NCBI RefSeq assembly: GCF_003628305.1
Contig: NZ_RBZM01000011.1
Location: 124,001 to 188,000, forward strand
DNA from: Cohnella endophytica
Lineage (GTDB): Bacteria; Bacillota; Bacilli; Paenibacillales; Paenibacillaceae
Reading direction: 5' to 3'
DNA: 64,000 bases
Position 1 is the stretch's first letter; each line of letters begins with the position of its first letter. The translations under genes were made by a program, and so were the position numbers. Below are positions 44,688 through 53,153 of this stretch, in pieces. A model generated the notes under the pieces. That model was not told the origin of the DNA, did no database searches, and saw only the letters and a program-made list of their open reading frames with translations.

Positions 44688-45938
44688 TTAGTATTGAACG
44701 TTCGGGTATAGCGGGTACTTCGCCGTCAGTTCGGCAACGATGCCGCGAGCTTTCTCGAGCGTAGCTTGGTCTTCCGGATTTTTGAGCGTCAACGCGATGA
44801 CTTGCGCGATCGTCTTCATCGCTTCCGGACCCATTCCACGAGTCGTTACCGCAGGCGTACCTACGCGGATACCGCTGGTGACGAACGGGCTCGTCGGATC
44901 GAAAGGAATGGCGTTCTTGTTGACGGTAATCGCTACGGAATCCAATACGTGCTCGGCTACTTTGCCCGTAATGTTGAGATTGCGGGTATCGATCAGCATC
45001 AGATGGTTATCCGTTCCTCCGGAGACGAGGTTCAGGCCTTCGGCAACGAGAGCATCCGCCAACGCTTTCGCGTTCACGACTACATTGCGCGCATACTCCT
45101 TGAAGGAAGGCTCGAGCGCTTCTCCGAAAGCTACCGCTTTGGCCGCGATAATGTGCATAAGCGGTCCGCCTTGCGTGCCCGGGAATACCGCTTTATCGAT
45201 CGCCGCCGCCCAAGGCTGGCGGCAAAGGATCATGCCTCCGCGAGGACCGCGAAGCGTTTTGTGCGTCGTCGTCGTGACGAAGTGCGCGTGCGGAACCGGA
45301 CTCGGGTGCTCGCCGCCGGCAACAAGGCCCGCGATGTGCGCCATATCCACCATGAACAGCGCGCCCACGTCATTCGCGATTTGGCCCATTTTCTCGAAAT
45401 CGATCGTGCGCGGGTAAGCCGAAGCTCCCGCTACGATCAGGCGAGGACGGTGCTTGAACGCCGCCTTGCGGACTTCGTCGTAATCGATCGTGAACGTCTG
45501 CTCGTCTACGCCGTAAGCGACGAAGTTGTACAGCAAGCCGGACGCGTTCGCCGGGTTACCGTGAGTAAGGTGGCCGCCGTGCGCAAGGTTCATGCCGAGG
45601 ACGGTATCGCCAGGTTTCAATACGGCCAAGTAAACGGCAAGGTTCGCTTGCGCGCCGGAATGCGGCTGCACGTTCGCGTGCTCGGCGCCGAACAATTCCT
45701 TCGCGCGGTCGCGGGCGATTTGCTCGGGAATATCCACGTACTCGCATCCGCCGTAATAACGTTTGCCCGGATAACCTTCCGCGTATTTGTTGGTCAACAC
45801 CGTTCCCATCGTTTCCAGTACCGCTTCGCTTACGATATTCTCCGAAGCGATCAATTCGATATTGTCGCGTTGGCGTTTCAGTTCAAGGTTCAGGGCTTCA
45901 ACGATTTTCGGGTCTTGTTTGCGCAAATTTTCCAACAT
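44688..45938 (-). CDS. glyA: Serine hydroxymethyltransferase
   Basis: GlyA moves the serine hydroxymethyl group to tetrahydrofolate, supplying glycine and one-carbon units (416 residues, cytoplasmic, PLP-dependent). The Schiff-base Lys is in TTTTHKTLRGPRGGMI. ERQRD-type substrate contacts (LKRQRDNIELIASEN) and GGHLTHG are present. GGGAGG precedes the ATG. It lies 33 bases after ywlG. Confidence 0.97.
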   Translation of the reverse strand: MLENLRKQDPKIVEALNLELKRQRDNIELIASENIVSEAVLETMGTVLTNKYAEGYPGKRYYGGCEYVDIPEQIARDRAKELFGAEHANVQPHSGAQANLAVYLAVLKPGDTVLGMNLAHGGHLTHGNPANASGLLYNFVAYGVDEQTFTIDYDEVRKAAFKHRPRLIVAGASAYPRTIDFEKMGQIANDVGALFMVDMAHIAGLVAGGEHPSPVPHAHFVTTTTHKTLRGPRGGMILCRQPWAAAIDKAVFPGTQGGPLMHIIAAKAVAFGEALEPSFKEYARNVVVNAKALADALVAEGLNLVSGGTDNHLMLIDTRNLNITGKVAEHVLDSVAITVNKNAIPFDPTSPFVTSGIRVGTPAVTTRGMGPEAMKTIAQVIALTLKNPEDQATLEKARGIVAELTAKYPLYPNVQY

Positions 45939-45971
45939 AGTCTTTTATCCTCCCAAATGGTTGTTCATGAA

Positions 45972-46580
45972 TTAATCGCAAGATGGAGATGAGCTTTCAA
46001 GGGGCAACTCGTATACGGCTCGAGCTCCTCCGATCAGTCTCGGACGGGTCGTCGCCAGATTCGCTCTGGCGTGTCCGATCGCCCTAACCGTCGGTCTAAG
46101 CGGAACGGCTACCGGGCGAAGATGCATTCCGATCATCGTCTCGCCGATGTCGACGCCCGCATGAACCTGTACCGCCTCGACGAGGCACGGCTCTTCAAGG
46201 TTTCGATAGGCATAGGCAGCCATCGAACCACCCGCTTTAGGAACGGGAACGGCCGATACTTCCGTCCACCCCTGGGCTTCGGCCAAACGGCGTTCGGTAA
46301 CCAAAGCGCGATTCAAATGCTCGCAGCATTGCCACACGACGTGGAAGCCGGCCTTTTCCCGAACCCTTTGGACTCCCGCATAGATATGTTCCGCGATATC
46401 TTCCGCGCCAGAGGTGCCGATTCGTTGCCCTCGCACTTCGCTCGTGCTCACTCCGAGCACGACGATCTGGCCGGCGCGTACGCCGCCCGACTTCACGAGT
46501 TCGTCCAACAGCTTCTCTACTTGATCGGCGATAGGCTGCGTTTCGGACGTTCCGGGAATGGAAATGGAATCCGGAGCCAT
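45972..46580 (-). CDS. ywlG: YwlG/UPF0340 family protein
   Basis: This 202-residue cytoplasmic protein belongs to the TIGR01440 family (YwlG in B. subtilis), whose function is not established. Conserved stretches include VVLGVSTSEVRGQRIGT, QCCEHLNRALV and HAGVDIGETMIGMHLRPVAVP. The ATG at 46580 has AAGGAGG 8 bases upstream; a longer frame to 46625 has no site. It is placed before glyA as in B. subtilis. Confidence 0.88.
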   Translation of the reverse strand: MAPDSISIPGTSETQPIADQVEKLLDELVKSGGVRAGQIVVLGVSTSEVRGQRIGTSGAEDIAEHIYAGVQRVREKAGFHVVWQCCEHLNRALVTERRLAEAQGWTEVSAVPVPKAGGSMAAYAYRNLEEPCLVEAVQVHAGVDIGETMIGMHLRPVAVPLRPTVRAIGHARANLATTRPRLIGGARAVYELPLESSSPSCD

Positions 46581-46634
46581 ACAATGACCTCCTTGCAGTT
46601 CGGCTGCATTGCCGACCGTTGACACAATAAAGGT

Positions 46635-46640
46635 ATTATA
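46635..46640 (-). promoter_or_regulatory. Likely -10 of the ywlG-glyA promoter
   Basis: On the minus strand a perfect TATAAT within GGTATAATACC lies about 55 bases before the ywlG ATG. The -35 region (TTTGA) is only partly matched. Confidence 0.5.
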
Positions 46641-46746
46641 CCTGATTTCTACCGGCTCAAACAGTTCGACTGATTAAGCTTAGACATCGCGTCCGGCGCA
46701 TCCCTCCCGTACTTTTGTGCTGAAGATAACCCCTAATAACGACAAA

Positions 46747-46779
46747 AAAGAGCAAGCATGCTTACGCACGCTGCTCTTT
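46747..46779 (-). terminator. Terminator after ywlE
   Basis: Arms AAAGAGCA/TGCTCTTT with a 17-base loop; the minus strand continues TTTTTTG. It lies about 120 bases past the ywlE stop. Confidence 0.7.
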
Positions 46780-46898
46780 GCCCAGGCGACCGGCCGTCAT
46801 TCCGATGCTCCACCGTGGTATGCTCCACTTGTCGTCGCCAGTTACATCGGAACTTTAAGTTATGATCCCATCATACCGAACGGGCAAGCAAAAATCAA

Positions 46899-47489
46899 TC
46901 ACCGTTCTTTGGAATCGGCGTCCAATTTGTCTACGAGCGTCATTAGAATATCCTCTAATTCGTCCGCGCACTGCTCGTATAAAGACAAAGAGCCGCCGAA
47001 AGGATCCGCGATATCGAAATCCGGAATTCTCCGTTGCAATTCGAACAGCCGAGCGCGTTCCTCGGCGGACAAATTCTGGCCTAAAGCCTGCCTTACCTGC
47101 CACTCCGAATAGAGTCGCTCCGCTTCCGCCACGTCGTCCATGACCGGATCTCCGCGCAAAGCGTATTCCTTCAGCGTGAAGGTTTTGGGCAAAGCTTGCG
47201 GGAATCGTTCGAGAATCGCTCTTTTGTGACCGGAGGTCATCGTCAGAATCAAGTTCGCCCACAGCACTTCGTCCGCGGTCAGCGCCGTCGAGTCTCCCGG
47301 CAACATGAGCTTCCGTCTTCTTAACGTCGAGGCGGCATGGGGAGAAATCGGCAAACCGTTTACCGTAGCTACCCCGGCGGAACGAATCTCGAGGGGTTTG
47401 CCCGTTCGTGCGGCTAAATCTTTCAGCATCGCTTCGGCCATCGGGCTTCGGCAAGTGTTGCCCGTGCATACGATCAATATCCGGTTCAT
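46899..47489 (-). CDS. ywlE: YwlE-type protein-arginine phosphatase with internal insertion
   Basis: This low-molecular-weight phosphatase fold protein has 196 residues, whereas B. subtilis YwlE has 150. The P-loop is CTGNTCRS with nucleophile Cys8. Thr12 corresponds to the residue that in YwlE gives preference for phosphoarginine, so it likely reverses McsB marks. Between TLKEY and the catalytic loop DPFGGS an extra helical segment of about 40 residues (around VRQALGQNLSAEERARLFE) is inserted. No McsB is in the window. It lies 44 bases after mntP. Confidence 0.88.
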   Translation of the reverse strand: MNRILIVCTGNTCRSPMAEAMLKDLAARTGKPLEIRSAGVATVNGLPISPHAASTLRRRKLMLPGDSTALTADEVLWANLILTMTSGHKRAILERFPQALPKTFTLKEYALRGDPVMDDVAEAERLYSEWQVRQALGQNLSAEERARLFELQRRIPDFDIADPFGGSLSLYEQCADELEDILMTLVDKLDADSKER

Positions 47490-47533
47490 GGGGTTCCGTG
47501 CCTCCTCCCGTCGCTCCTAGATGCGCAAAAAGC

Positions 47534-48094
47534 TTATATAAGAAATAATAGACCAAAAGCGAGCAAAATAACACCGCCCAAAGCTTCTCCATATCCTCCC
47601 AGCGACCGGCTCGCCCGTCTGCCCAGCATTAATCCCATCACGCTCATGGCTCCGCCGAAAAAACCGAACAGGAGCACGGTCAGCAGCACGTGAGCGGAGA
47701 ACATCCCCATGGATATGCCTACGGAGAACGAGTCGATGCTCACGCTAAAAGAAAACACGAGCATTCCCCCTACCGCGCGGTGATCGATCGAGTCCACCGC
47801 TTCTCCTCGCAGCGAGCTATATACCATATGCCCGCCTAGCAGCAAGAGCAACCCGCCCGCCACGGTTGTCGCGATCCCGCCCAGCAATCCGCTAACGTAT
47901 TGACCCGTCAGCATTCCGCCGAGAGGCATCAACACGTGAAATAAGCCTATGATCGAGCTGAGCTTAACAATATCGTATAGCCGAACGCCCTTTAACCCGA
48001 TGCCGACCCCGAGAGAAAAAGCGTCCATGCCCAAGGCGACCGCCATTACGAGAATCGTCAGTATTTCCCCGGTGGCCGCGGACAATTCGAACAT
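47534..48094 (-). CDS. mntP: Manganese efflux pump MntP (YwlD)
   Basis: This inner-membrane exporter has 186 residues and six hydrophobic helices in two related halves. The acidic metal motifs VALGMDAFSLGVGIG and FSVSIDSFSVGISMG, one per half, carry the conserved Asp residues. MntP protects against manganese excess. No yybP-ykoY riboswitch or MntR box was seen in the 130 bases upstream. Confidence 0.92.
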   Translation of the reverse strand: MFELSAATGEILTILVMAVALGMDAFSLGVGIGLKGVRLYDIVKLSSIIGLFHVLMPLGGMLTGQYVSGLLGGIATTVAGGLLLLLGGHMVYSSLRGEAVDSIDHRAVGGMLVFSFSVSIDSFSVGISMGMFSAHVLLTVLLFGFFGGAMSVMGLMLGRRASRSLGGYGEALGGVILLAFGLLFLI

Positions 48095-48224
48095 AGCCTG
48101 TCCCCCTCATTCCATCTTCTGCGCAGTCCGCTGTTGTCTCTTCCAACATATGCGGACAAGAAGGGGAACATGCAAGGGAGCCTGACGTGCTTATTCATTC
48201 GAGGGTTAATGGCTCGCGTGGGAG

Positions 48225-49310
48225 TTACCTGACGACAATTTCGCGTCCTCCCGCCGCCTTGCGAAGCCTGTTCATGAGCGCGGCTCCGATTCCTTCTTCG
48301 GGATATCCCTCCGCCAAGATGAAATCCAACCCGCGCTCGTCGCATTCGCGCAATCGCGCATAGAGCGCGCGCGCCGCTTGTTCGGGATTGCCTCGTTCGC
48401 CGCAGTCGAAGACGGCTTCCGCTTCCCGATACAGACCGGCGTGCTCCGAGCAGCACAGAACGGCGATGCGACGGCCTAGCTTTGCCGTTTCATCGGTTTT
48501 CGCTTGAATAGCTTCGACCAACATTTCTTGCGGACCTGAGAAAACAATCATTTCGCCTCGAGGCGCATAATGCGCGTACTTGGTTCCGGGCGAACGGGGA
48601 GCTTGCTCGGAATCCGAATCGGGTTCCGAGGACGAGGTCGTAACCTTCGCGTCGTTCTCCGGCGATACGATATCGGCTGTTGCCCCGACGGCCTCTTGCA
48701 GTTGTTCTTTCGTGACGCCCCCCGGTCGCAGGATATGGACGATGCCGTCCAATACCCGAACGACCGTCGATTCCAAGCCCACCCCGGTTTCTCCTCCGTC
48801 GAGAATGCCGTCGATGCGGCCGTCCAAGTCTTCCAGAACATGGCTTGCCCGCGTCGGGCTCGGACGTCCGGAGCGATTGGCGCTCGGCGCCGCCAGAGGG
48901 CAGCCGGAACGCCCGATGAGTTCCCGTGCCAGCTCGTGCGCCGGTACCCTAACCGCCACCGTATCCAGCCCCGCAGTTACGAGAGACGATACGGCGCCTG
49001 CCTTTACCGGAAGAACCAAAGTTAATGGCCCCGGCCAGAAGGCCGCCATGAGCGCTTTCTCCACGTCGTTTACCCGCTCCGCGAGCTCGAATACTTCCGC
49101 CTCGTCGGCGAGATGAACGATAAGAGGGTTGTCCGACGGGCGTCCTTTCGCTTCGAAAATTCGTTTCACCGCTTCCGTGCTACGGGCGTCCCCGCCCAGT
49201 CCGTACACCGTCTCCGTCGGAAACGCAACGACGCCGCCAGCGGCAAGGGCCGCGGCGGCTTCCTGTATGCCGGTCCGCGCTTGTTCGGCGGACCAAAATG
49301 TCGTATGCAT
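48225..49310 (-). CDS. ywlC: Threonylcarbamoyl-AMP synthase, TsaC/Sua5 type
   Basis: This enzyme makes threonylcarbamoyl-AMP from threonine, bicarbonate and ATP for the t6A37 tRNA modification. The YrdC domain (from GGVVAFPTETVYGLG through APSANRSGRPSPT) is followed by a linker and the C-terminal Sua5 domain (KYAHYAPRGEM onward), so this is the long Sua5 form, 361 residues. The ATG at 49310 has GGAG 12 bases before it; ATGs at 49328 and 49364 are alternatives. A TATAAT lies at 49379-49384. Confidence 0.9.
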   Translation of the reverse strand: MHTTFWSAEQARTGIQEAAAALAAGGVVAFPTETVYGLGGDARSTEAVKRIFEAKGRPSDNPLIVHLADEAEVFELAERVNDVEKALMAAFWPGPLTLVLPVKAGAVSSLVTAGLDTVAVRVPAHELARELIGRSGCPLAAPSANRSGRPSPTRASHVLEDLDGRIDGILDGGETGVGLESTVVRVLDGIVHILRPGGVTKEQLQEAVGATADIVSPENDAKVTTSSSEPDSDSEQAPRSPGTKYAHYAPRGEMIVFSGPQEMLVEAIQAKTDETAKLGRRIAVLCCSEHAGLYREAEAVFDCGERGNPEQAARALYARLRECDERGLDFILAEGYPEEGIGAALMNRLRKAAGGREIVVR

Positions 49311-49378
49311 GTCGATTTCGTACTCCATCCTGCCAGGCTGAGCGAACGATCGCTTAGCCGACATATCGTGTTTCCGTC

Positions 49379-49407
49379 ATTATAACATAGCGGCATCATG
49401 CGTTAGA
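49379..49407 (-). promoter_or_regulatory. Possible promoter of ywlC
   Basis: On the minus strand TATAAT (49379-49384) has TCTAAC 17 bases upstream, overlapping the end of spoIIR. The -10 is perfect, the -35 poor. Confidence 0.45.
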
Positions 49408-50089
49408 ACCAGGAGGCGATCAACGAGAACAGCTTCTCCAAGAGCTCCCAGAGGAAAAACTTCGCTTTCGGATGGTCTTCCGCGACATCCGCGACATCCG
49501 CGACCTTCGCTTTGCCCGTAGCCGCGAGCTTCGTAACCGCCGCGGACGGAGCCTTATCATCGTCCGCGGTAGCCGCGGTCAAGCATAGCGGCGGAAACAG
49601 TACGCACCACCAATTTGCTCCCGAACCTTCTCCAAGCGTAATTCTTAACGCTTCATAATCTCCCGCGGCATAGGTCGCTCCGTCGAAAGCTTTTTCCGGG
49701 AACGGAACTTTCGCCAGCTCTACGACGCCTTCGTAAGGCGCATTAAGCTCCCTCAGCTTCCCGTCGACATGGGCTTGGATTTGCGGCAAGTGTTTCCGAA
49801 TGAACGCGCGAGCTTTCGCCTGGGTATCGGGCATCGCGCCCCAAGATTTAATGAACGCCGCGACATCGTCGCGCACGCTTGCTTTAATGTTCTGGTCCGA
49901 CGCCTTGTCGGAATTTGCGATAATCCGAATGCGGATTGCATCGTCCGGAATGATTCTGCTTGCGTTCGCGGAAGCGGATACGGACGCGCGGAATAAGACG
50001 GACAGACCAAGGAAAATCGCGAATAGGAAGAAGATGATTTGGCTAACACGCCGATAACGATAGGAATAGGAATGATGGCTAATACGCAT
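49403..50089 (-). CDS. spoIIR: Stage II sporulation protein R
   Basis: SpoIIR is made in the forespore under SigF, exported to the intermembrane space, and activates SpoIIGA so that pro-SigE is processed in the mother cell. It has 228 residues with a signal or anchor segment (IIFFLFAIFLGLSVLF). Conserved parts are IRIRIIANSD and LGEGSGANWWCVLFPPLC. After that come about 50 less conserved residues with a terminal amphipathic stretch. It occupies the same neighbourhood as in B. subtilis. Confidence 0.94.
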   Translation of the reverse strand: MRISHHSYSYRYRRVSQIIFFLFAIFLGLSVLFRASVSASANASRIIPDDAIRIRIIANSDKASDQNIKASVRDDVAAFIKSWGAMPDTQAKARAFIRKHLPQIQAHVDGKLRELNAPYEGVVELAKVPFPEKAFDGATYAAGDYEALRITLGEGSGANWWCVLFPPLCLTAATADDDKAPSAAVTKLAATGKAKVADVADVAEDHPKAKFFLWELLEKLFSLIASWF

Positions 50090-50199
50090 AGGAATAAGCT
50101 CCTTGTCGCACCCGTCGGTGCAGCTCTATGCGTTCCGGAACGTCTTAGCCATCAGTATGTCCGGATTCCAACTCTATAAACCTATCAACCGGCATGAAT

Positions 50200-51486
50200 T
50201 TAAGATATTGGATTAAAAGCGTCGGCGGAGCCGAGACGACCAAGCACCCTTTCCGGCGTGAGCTTCATGGGCATCGCTAAGCCCCCTCTGTCCCACTCGG
50301 ACAGTTCGCTCCTGTAAGTATGCTTCAACGCCTCCGTATCCTTGAGCAGGTTGCCCGTAAGAATGCATGCCGCCGTCTCCTCCCTATCGATCGTCTTGTC
50401 CGCCAACAGCTTGCGCAGCCCCGCGACCGTCGCGGCGGAAGCCGGTTCGCAGCCGATTCCGCTCCGGTCGATCAACGTTTTGGCGGCCATGATCTCTTCG
50501 TCCGTTACGGAGCAAGTGACTCCGCCATGCCTAGTCAAGAAATCGCGAGCTTTCTTCCAACTAGGAGGATTGCCGATGTTCATCGCCGAGGCAATCGTAG
50601 ACGGACTTTCGAAGGCGGTGAGTTGTTGCTCTCCTAGCGACATCATCCGATGAAACGGACTTGCCCCTTCGGCTTGAATCAGCGCCACTCTTGGCATTCG
50701 CTCGATTAACCCCAGCTGGAACAAATCTTCCAGCCCCTTGCCAAGCGCGGTAACGTTGCTAAGCGCCCCGCCGGGGATAACGATCCAATCGGGCAGTTCC
50801 CAATCTAACGATTGGGCGATCTCATAGACGATGCTTTTCTGCCCTTCGATCCGAAACGGATTGATGGAATTGCAAATATAAAGCCCTAATTCGCTCCCAT
50901 AACGTTCATAAAACCGGATCCCCTCGTCGTACGTCCCATCGAAGCCAACGACCTTGGCGCCGTAAGCCAGCGTTTGCAGCACCTTATTGATAGAAACCCG
51001 TTCATTCGGCACAAGGACGACCGATTCGCATTCCGCCCACGCGGCGTACATCGCCAGCGATGATGACGTGTTCCCCGTCGACGTGCAGGTAAACCGGCGG
51101 TAACCGCGATAACGGCCATGGGATACCGCGACCGTCATCCCGTTATCCTTAAAGGAACCGCTCGGGTTCTCGCTTTGCGCTTTCAGCCACACCTTCCGTA
51201 TTCCGAGCGACCGCCGGACAACTTCGGGAGCGTATAGACCGGTATTTCCCTCTCTCTTCGTCACGATCTCGCCGTCGGGCAGCTCCGGATGGATGAGCTC
51301 TTTGTAGCGCCACACCCCACTGGCATAAGGCGACATTCTTTCCGATAACCTATGGCGAAACCTCATTTTCAGCTCTTCCGCATCCAGTCCTTTGAAGTCT
51401 TGCACGACCTCCAACAGTCCTCCGCACATGCAGGAATAAGCGCGATCGTCCTGTGTTTCTCCGCAATCGTAACAACGGATTAACAT
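50200..51486 (-). CDS. Threonine-synthase-like PLP enzyme with zinc-ribbon N-terminus
   Basis: This protein of 428 residues is a fold-type II PLP enzyme. The N-terminal CYDCGETQDDRAYSCMCGG (CxxC and CxC) looks like a small zinc site. The PLP Lys is in NPSGSFKDNGMTV, and STGNTSSSLAMYAAWA binds phosphate of PLP. Conversion of O-phosphohomoserine to threonine is the likely reaction. Related enzymes such as cysteate synthase share this layout, so the substrate is not certain. No other threonine-pathway gene lies near. The ATG at 51486 is 6 bases after GGGGGG. It is divergent from a LysR regulator. Confidence 0.8.
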   Translation of the reverse strand: MLIRCYDCGETQDDRAYSCMCGGLLEVVQDFKGLDAEELKMRFRHRLSERMSPYASGVWRYKELIHPELPDGEIVTKREGNTGLYAPEVVRRSLGIRKVWLKAQSENPSGSFKDNGMTVAVSHGRYRGYRRFTCTSTGNTSSSLAMYAAWAECESVVLVPNERVSINKVLQTLAYGAKVVGFDGTYDEGIRFYERYGSELGLYICNSINPFRIEGQKSIVYEIAQSLDWELPDWIVIPGGALSNVTALGKGLEDLFQLGLIERMPRVALIQAEGASPFHRMMSLGEQQLTAFESPSTIASAMNIGNPPSWKKARDFLTRHGGVTCSVTDEEIMAAKTLIDRSGIGCEPASAATVAGLRKLLADKTIDREETAACILTGNLLKDTEALKHTYRSELSEWDRGGLAMPMKLTPERVLGRLGSADAFNPIS

Positions 51487-51588
51487 CGTCATCCCCCCAC
51501 TTTTCGTCGGGCACGATTGCTTATCCCGCCCTAGTAAGCTTAGAATAGAGGGAATTAAATCATAAATCTAATACAATATTTTAGAGAT

Positions 51589-51606
51589 ATCATAAATATT
51601 TCTGAT
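51589..51606. promoter_or_regulatory. Palindromic candidate LysR operator
   Basis: ATCATAAATATTTCTGAT is an 18-base palindrome with one mismatched pair, in the AT-rich gap between the divergent genes and 27 bases before the LysR start. A second T-N11-A-like pair, TCTAA...TTAGA (51567-51585), is adjacent. This layout is usual for LysR activation and recall sites. Confidence 0.6.
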
Positions 51607-51632
51607 GATTCTTAAGGGGGCGCGAATCGGAT

Positions 51633-52523
51633 ATGTTGAACCTTCATGCGCTGAGACTTTTCCATCATGTAGCGGAGCTAGGCAGCGTTACGAAGGCGGC
51701 GGAAAGATTAAACCTCAGCCAGCCTGCCGTAACCGGACAAATCAAGAAGCTGGAGCGAGAGCTTGGTCTGCAACTGTTGTCGCCCCAGGGGAGAGGGATT
51801 CTGCTGACGGAAGTCGGTTTGAAGCTGTCGCGGGATGCCGGAAGGCTTTTCTCGCTGGAAGCCCGGATCGAGCAGACGATCGACGATTACAGGCAAGGCG
51901 GACTAGGATCGCTGAGGATCGCGGCTACCTATCTTCCCGCCAACTTCCTGTTACCCTCGCTCATCGCGGACTACAAAAAGCAGAACGCCGGCATCGACCT
52001 ACGATTCACGGCGACAAGCTCGGCCAACGCAATCGAGCTCTTGCTCCGCTTCGAAGCCGACATCGCCTTCATCGGAGGCAGCCAGCATACCCACCCACTG
52101 CTCGATCGTACGTTATGGCACGAAGACGAGCTGTGGTTCGTCGCGCGGAAGGATCATCCCTTCGCCGGGCGGAGAACGACATTGGCGGAAATCGTGGAAG
52201 AGCCCTTCGTCTTCCGCGAGCAAGGCAGTTACGCCCGCGAACAACTTCAGGCATTGTGCGCCGTCAAACGAGTTCCTATGCCGAACGGAGGACTGCAGAT
52301 GAACGGCTTCGGCGAGCTGCTGCGCGTCGTCTCCGAAGGCTACGGGATCGCTTTTCTCTCCGCTTCGGAAGCTCGCGACGGCTTGGAACGGGGAGCGCTG
52401 AAGAGAATTTACGTGGAGGACGTCAAGTTGATGAATCCGATTTTCACCTATTCGAGGAAGGAGCCATTGTCGGCCCAGGCTGTTCGTTTCATGGATTTGC
52501 TTGCGGATCGCCGTTCTGGATAG
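51633..52523 (+). CDS. LysR family transcriptional regulator
   Basis: This DNA-binding regulator has 296 residues. The winged helix-turn-helix (LRLFHHVAELGSVTKAAERL, then LSQPAVTGQIKKLE) is followed by a periplasmic-binding-like effector domain of about 200 residues. It is divergent from the threonine-synthase-like gene, which it probably controls in response to a metabolite of that pathway. AAGGGGG is 12 bases before the ATG, rather far. Both genes look like an insertion between prmC and spoIIR relative to B. subtilis. Confidence 0.88.
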   Translation: MLNLHALRLFHHVAELGSVTKAAERLNLSQPAVTGQIKKLERELGLQLLSPQGRGILLTEVGLKLSRDAGRLFSLEARIEQTIDDYRQGGLGSLRIAATYLPANFLLPSLIADYKKQNAGIDLRFTATSSANAIELLLRFEADIAFIGGSQHTHPLLDRTLWHEDELWFVARKDHPFAGRRTTLAEIVEEPFVFREQGSYAREQLQALCAVKRVPMPNGGLQMNGFGELLRVVSEGYGIAFLSASEARDGLERGALKRIYVEDVKLMNPIFTYSRKEPLSAQAVRFMDLLADRRSG

Positions 52524-52664
52524 CCGGTTAACCCGATCTGATTCAAGGCGAGGTGGGGCGAGGCAAAAAAATCGCCATGAATACGCAAAGAAGCTGTCCC
52601 ATAAGCGAGCTCCTCTTTTCCATCGATTGCCACTCAAATTAGATCATAAGAACGCAAAAAGATA

Positions 52665-53016
52665 CTTACGATATTTTTCATCCCATGAGGTACCGAAATC
52701 GGACCTAATGGGCTCATTTCGTCGTTGTTACGATGTTTTTCATCGCATGCTACCCCATTTCGGGGATATTGAGCGCTGTTACGATGTTTTTCATCGCATG
52801 CTACCCCATTTCGGGGATATTGAGCGCTGTTACGATGTTTTTCATCGTATGAGGTACCGAAATCGGACCTAATGGGCTCGTATCGTCGTTGTTACGATGT
52901 TTTTCATCGCATGCTACCCCATTTCGGGATATTGGGCGCTGTTACGATATTTTTCATCGTATGAGGTACCGAAGTCGGACCTAATGGGCTCATATCGTCG
53001 TTGTTACGATGTTTCG
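52665..53016. repeat. Seven-copy tandem array of hairpin-forming repeats
   Basis: This fills most of the 630-base gene-free stretch between LysR and prmC. The core GTTACGATGTTTTTCATCG (hairpin CGATG-TTTTT-CATCG) starts at 52665 (variant), 52727, 52778, 52829, 52891, 52941 (variant) and 53003 (truncated), giving spacings 62, 51, 51, 62, 50 and 62. Two linkers alternate in the order B-A-A-B-A-B. Linker A contains CCCCATTTCGGGG, itself a hairpin; linker B contains GGTACCGAAATCGGACC, also foldable. No ribosome site or sensible protein is present. The same spacing occurs in the array at 26840. Confidence 0.9.
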
Positions 53017-53039
53017 TATTGTTAGGTCAAAACGAGAAA

Positions 53040-53074
53040 TGGCGACGCAGGGATTATCTCCCTTCACGTCGCCA
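53040..53074 (-). terminator. Terminator after prmC
   Basis: The stem TGGCGACG/CGTCGCCA, with an inner AGGGA/TCCCT helix, lies about 80 bases past the prmC stop. It could stop both prmC and LysR read-through. Confidence 0.7.
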
Positions 53075-53153
53075 CTTCCACTTTTCAACGCATTTTCGGT
53101 TCATGTGGGATGTCCGCCATGCGAACGAACTTATTTCTGGAACGGCATCTTCT

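Larger units (their letters stand above)
46581..46898. other. 318-base gene-free stretch between ywlE and ywlG
   Basis: This gap holds the likely ywlG-glyA promoter, the ywlE terminator and no convincing gene. In B. subtilis rpiB (ywlF) occupies this position; no rpiB remnant could be seen in any frame. Confidence 0.6.

Noticed and set aside
44766..45992. 408-residue plus-strand ORF antisense to glyA
   Set aside because: Pure shadow of a high-GC, strongly codon-biased gene; no ribosome site and no recognisable product.
47964..48224. Manganese riboswitch before mntP
   Set aside because: The 130-base leader lacks the conserved yybP-ykoY stems and loops as far as can be read.
52501..52872. Plus-strand ORF reading through the repeat array with a 17-residue period
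   Set aside because: The period follows from the 51-base repeat (17 codons). It has no ribosome site, overlaps the LysR 3' end and breaks where the spacing is 50 or 62.
52665..53016. CRISPR-like array
   Set aside because: The linkers are themselves repeated, spacing is 50-62, no cas genes are nearby, and core hairpins are very short.
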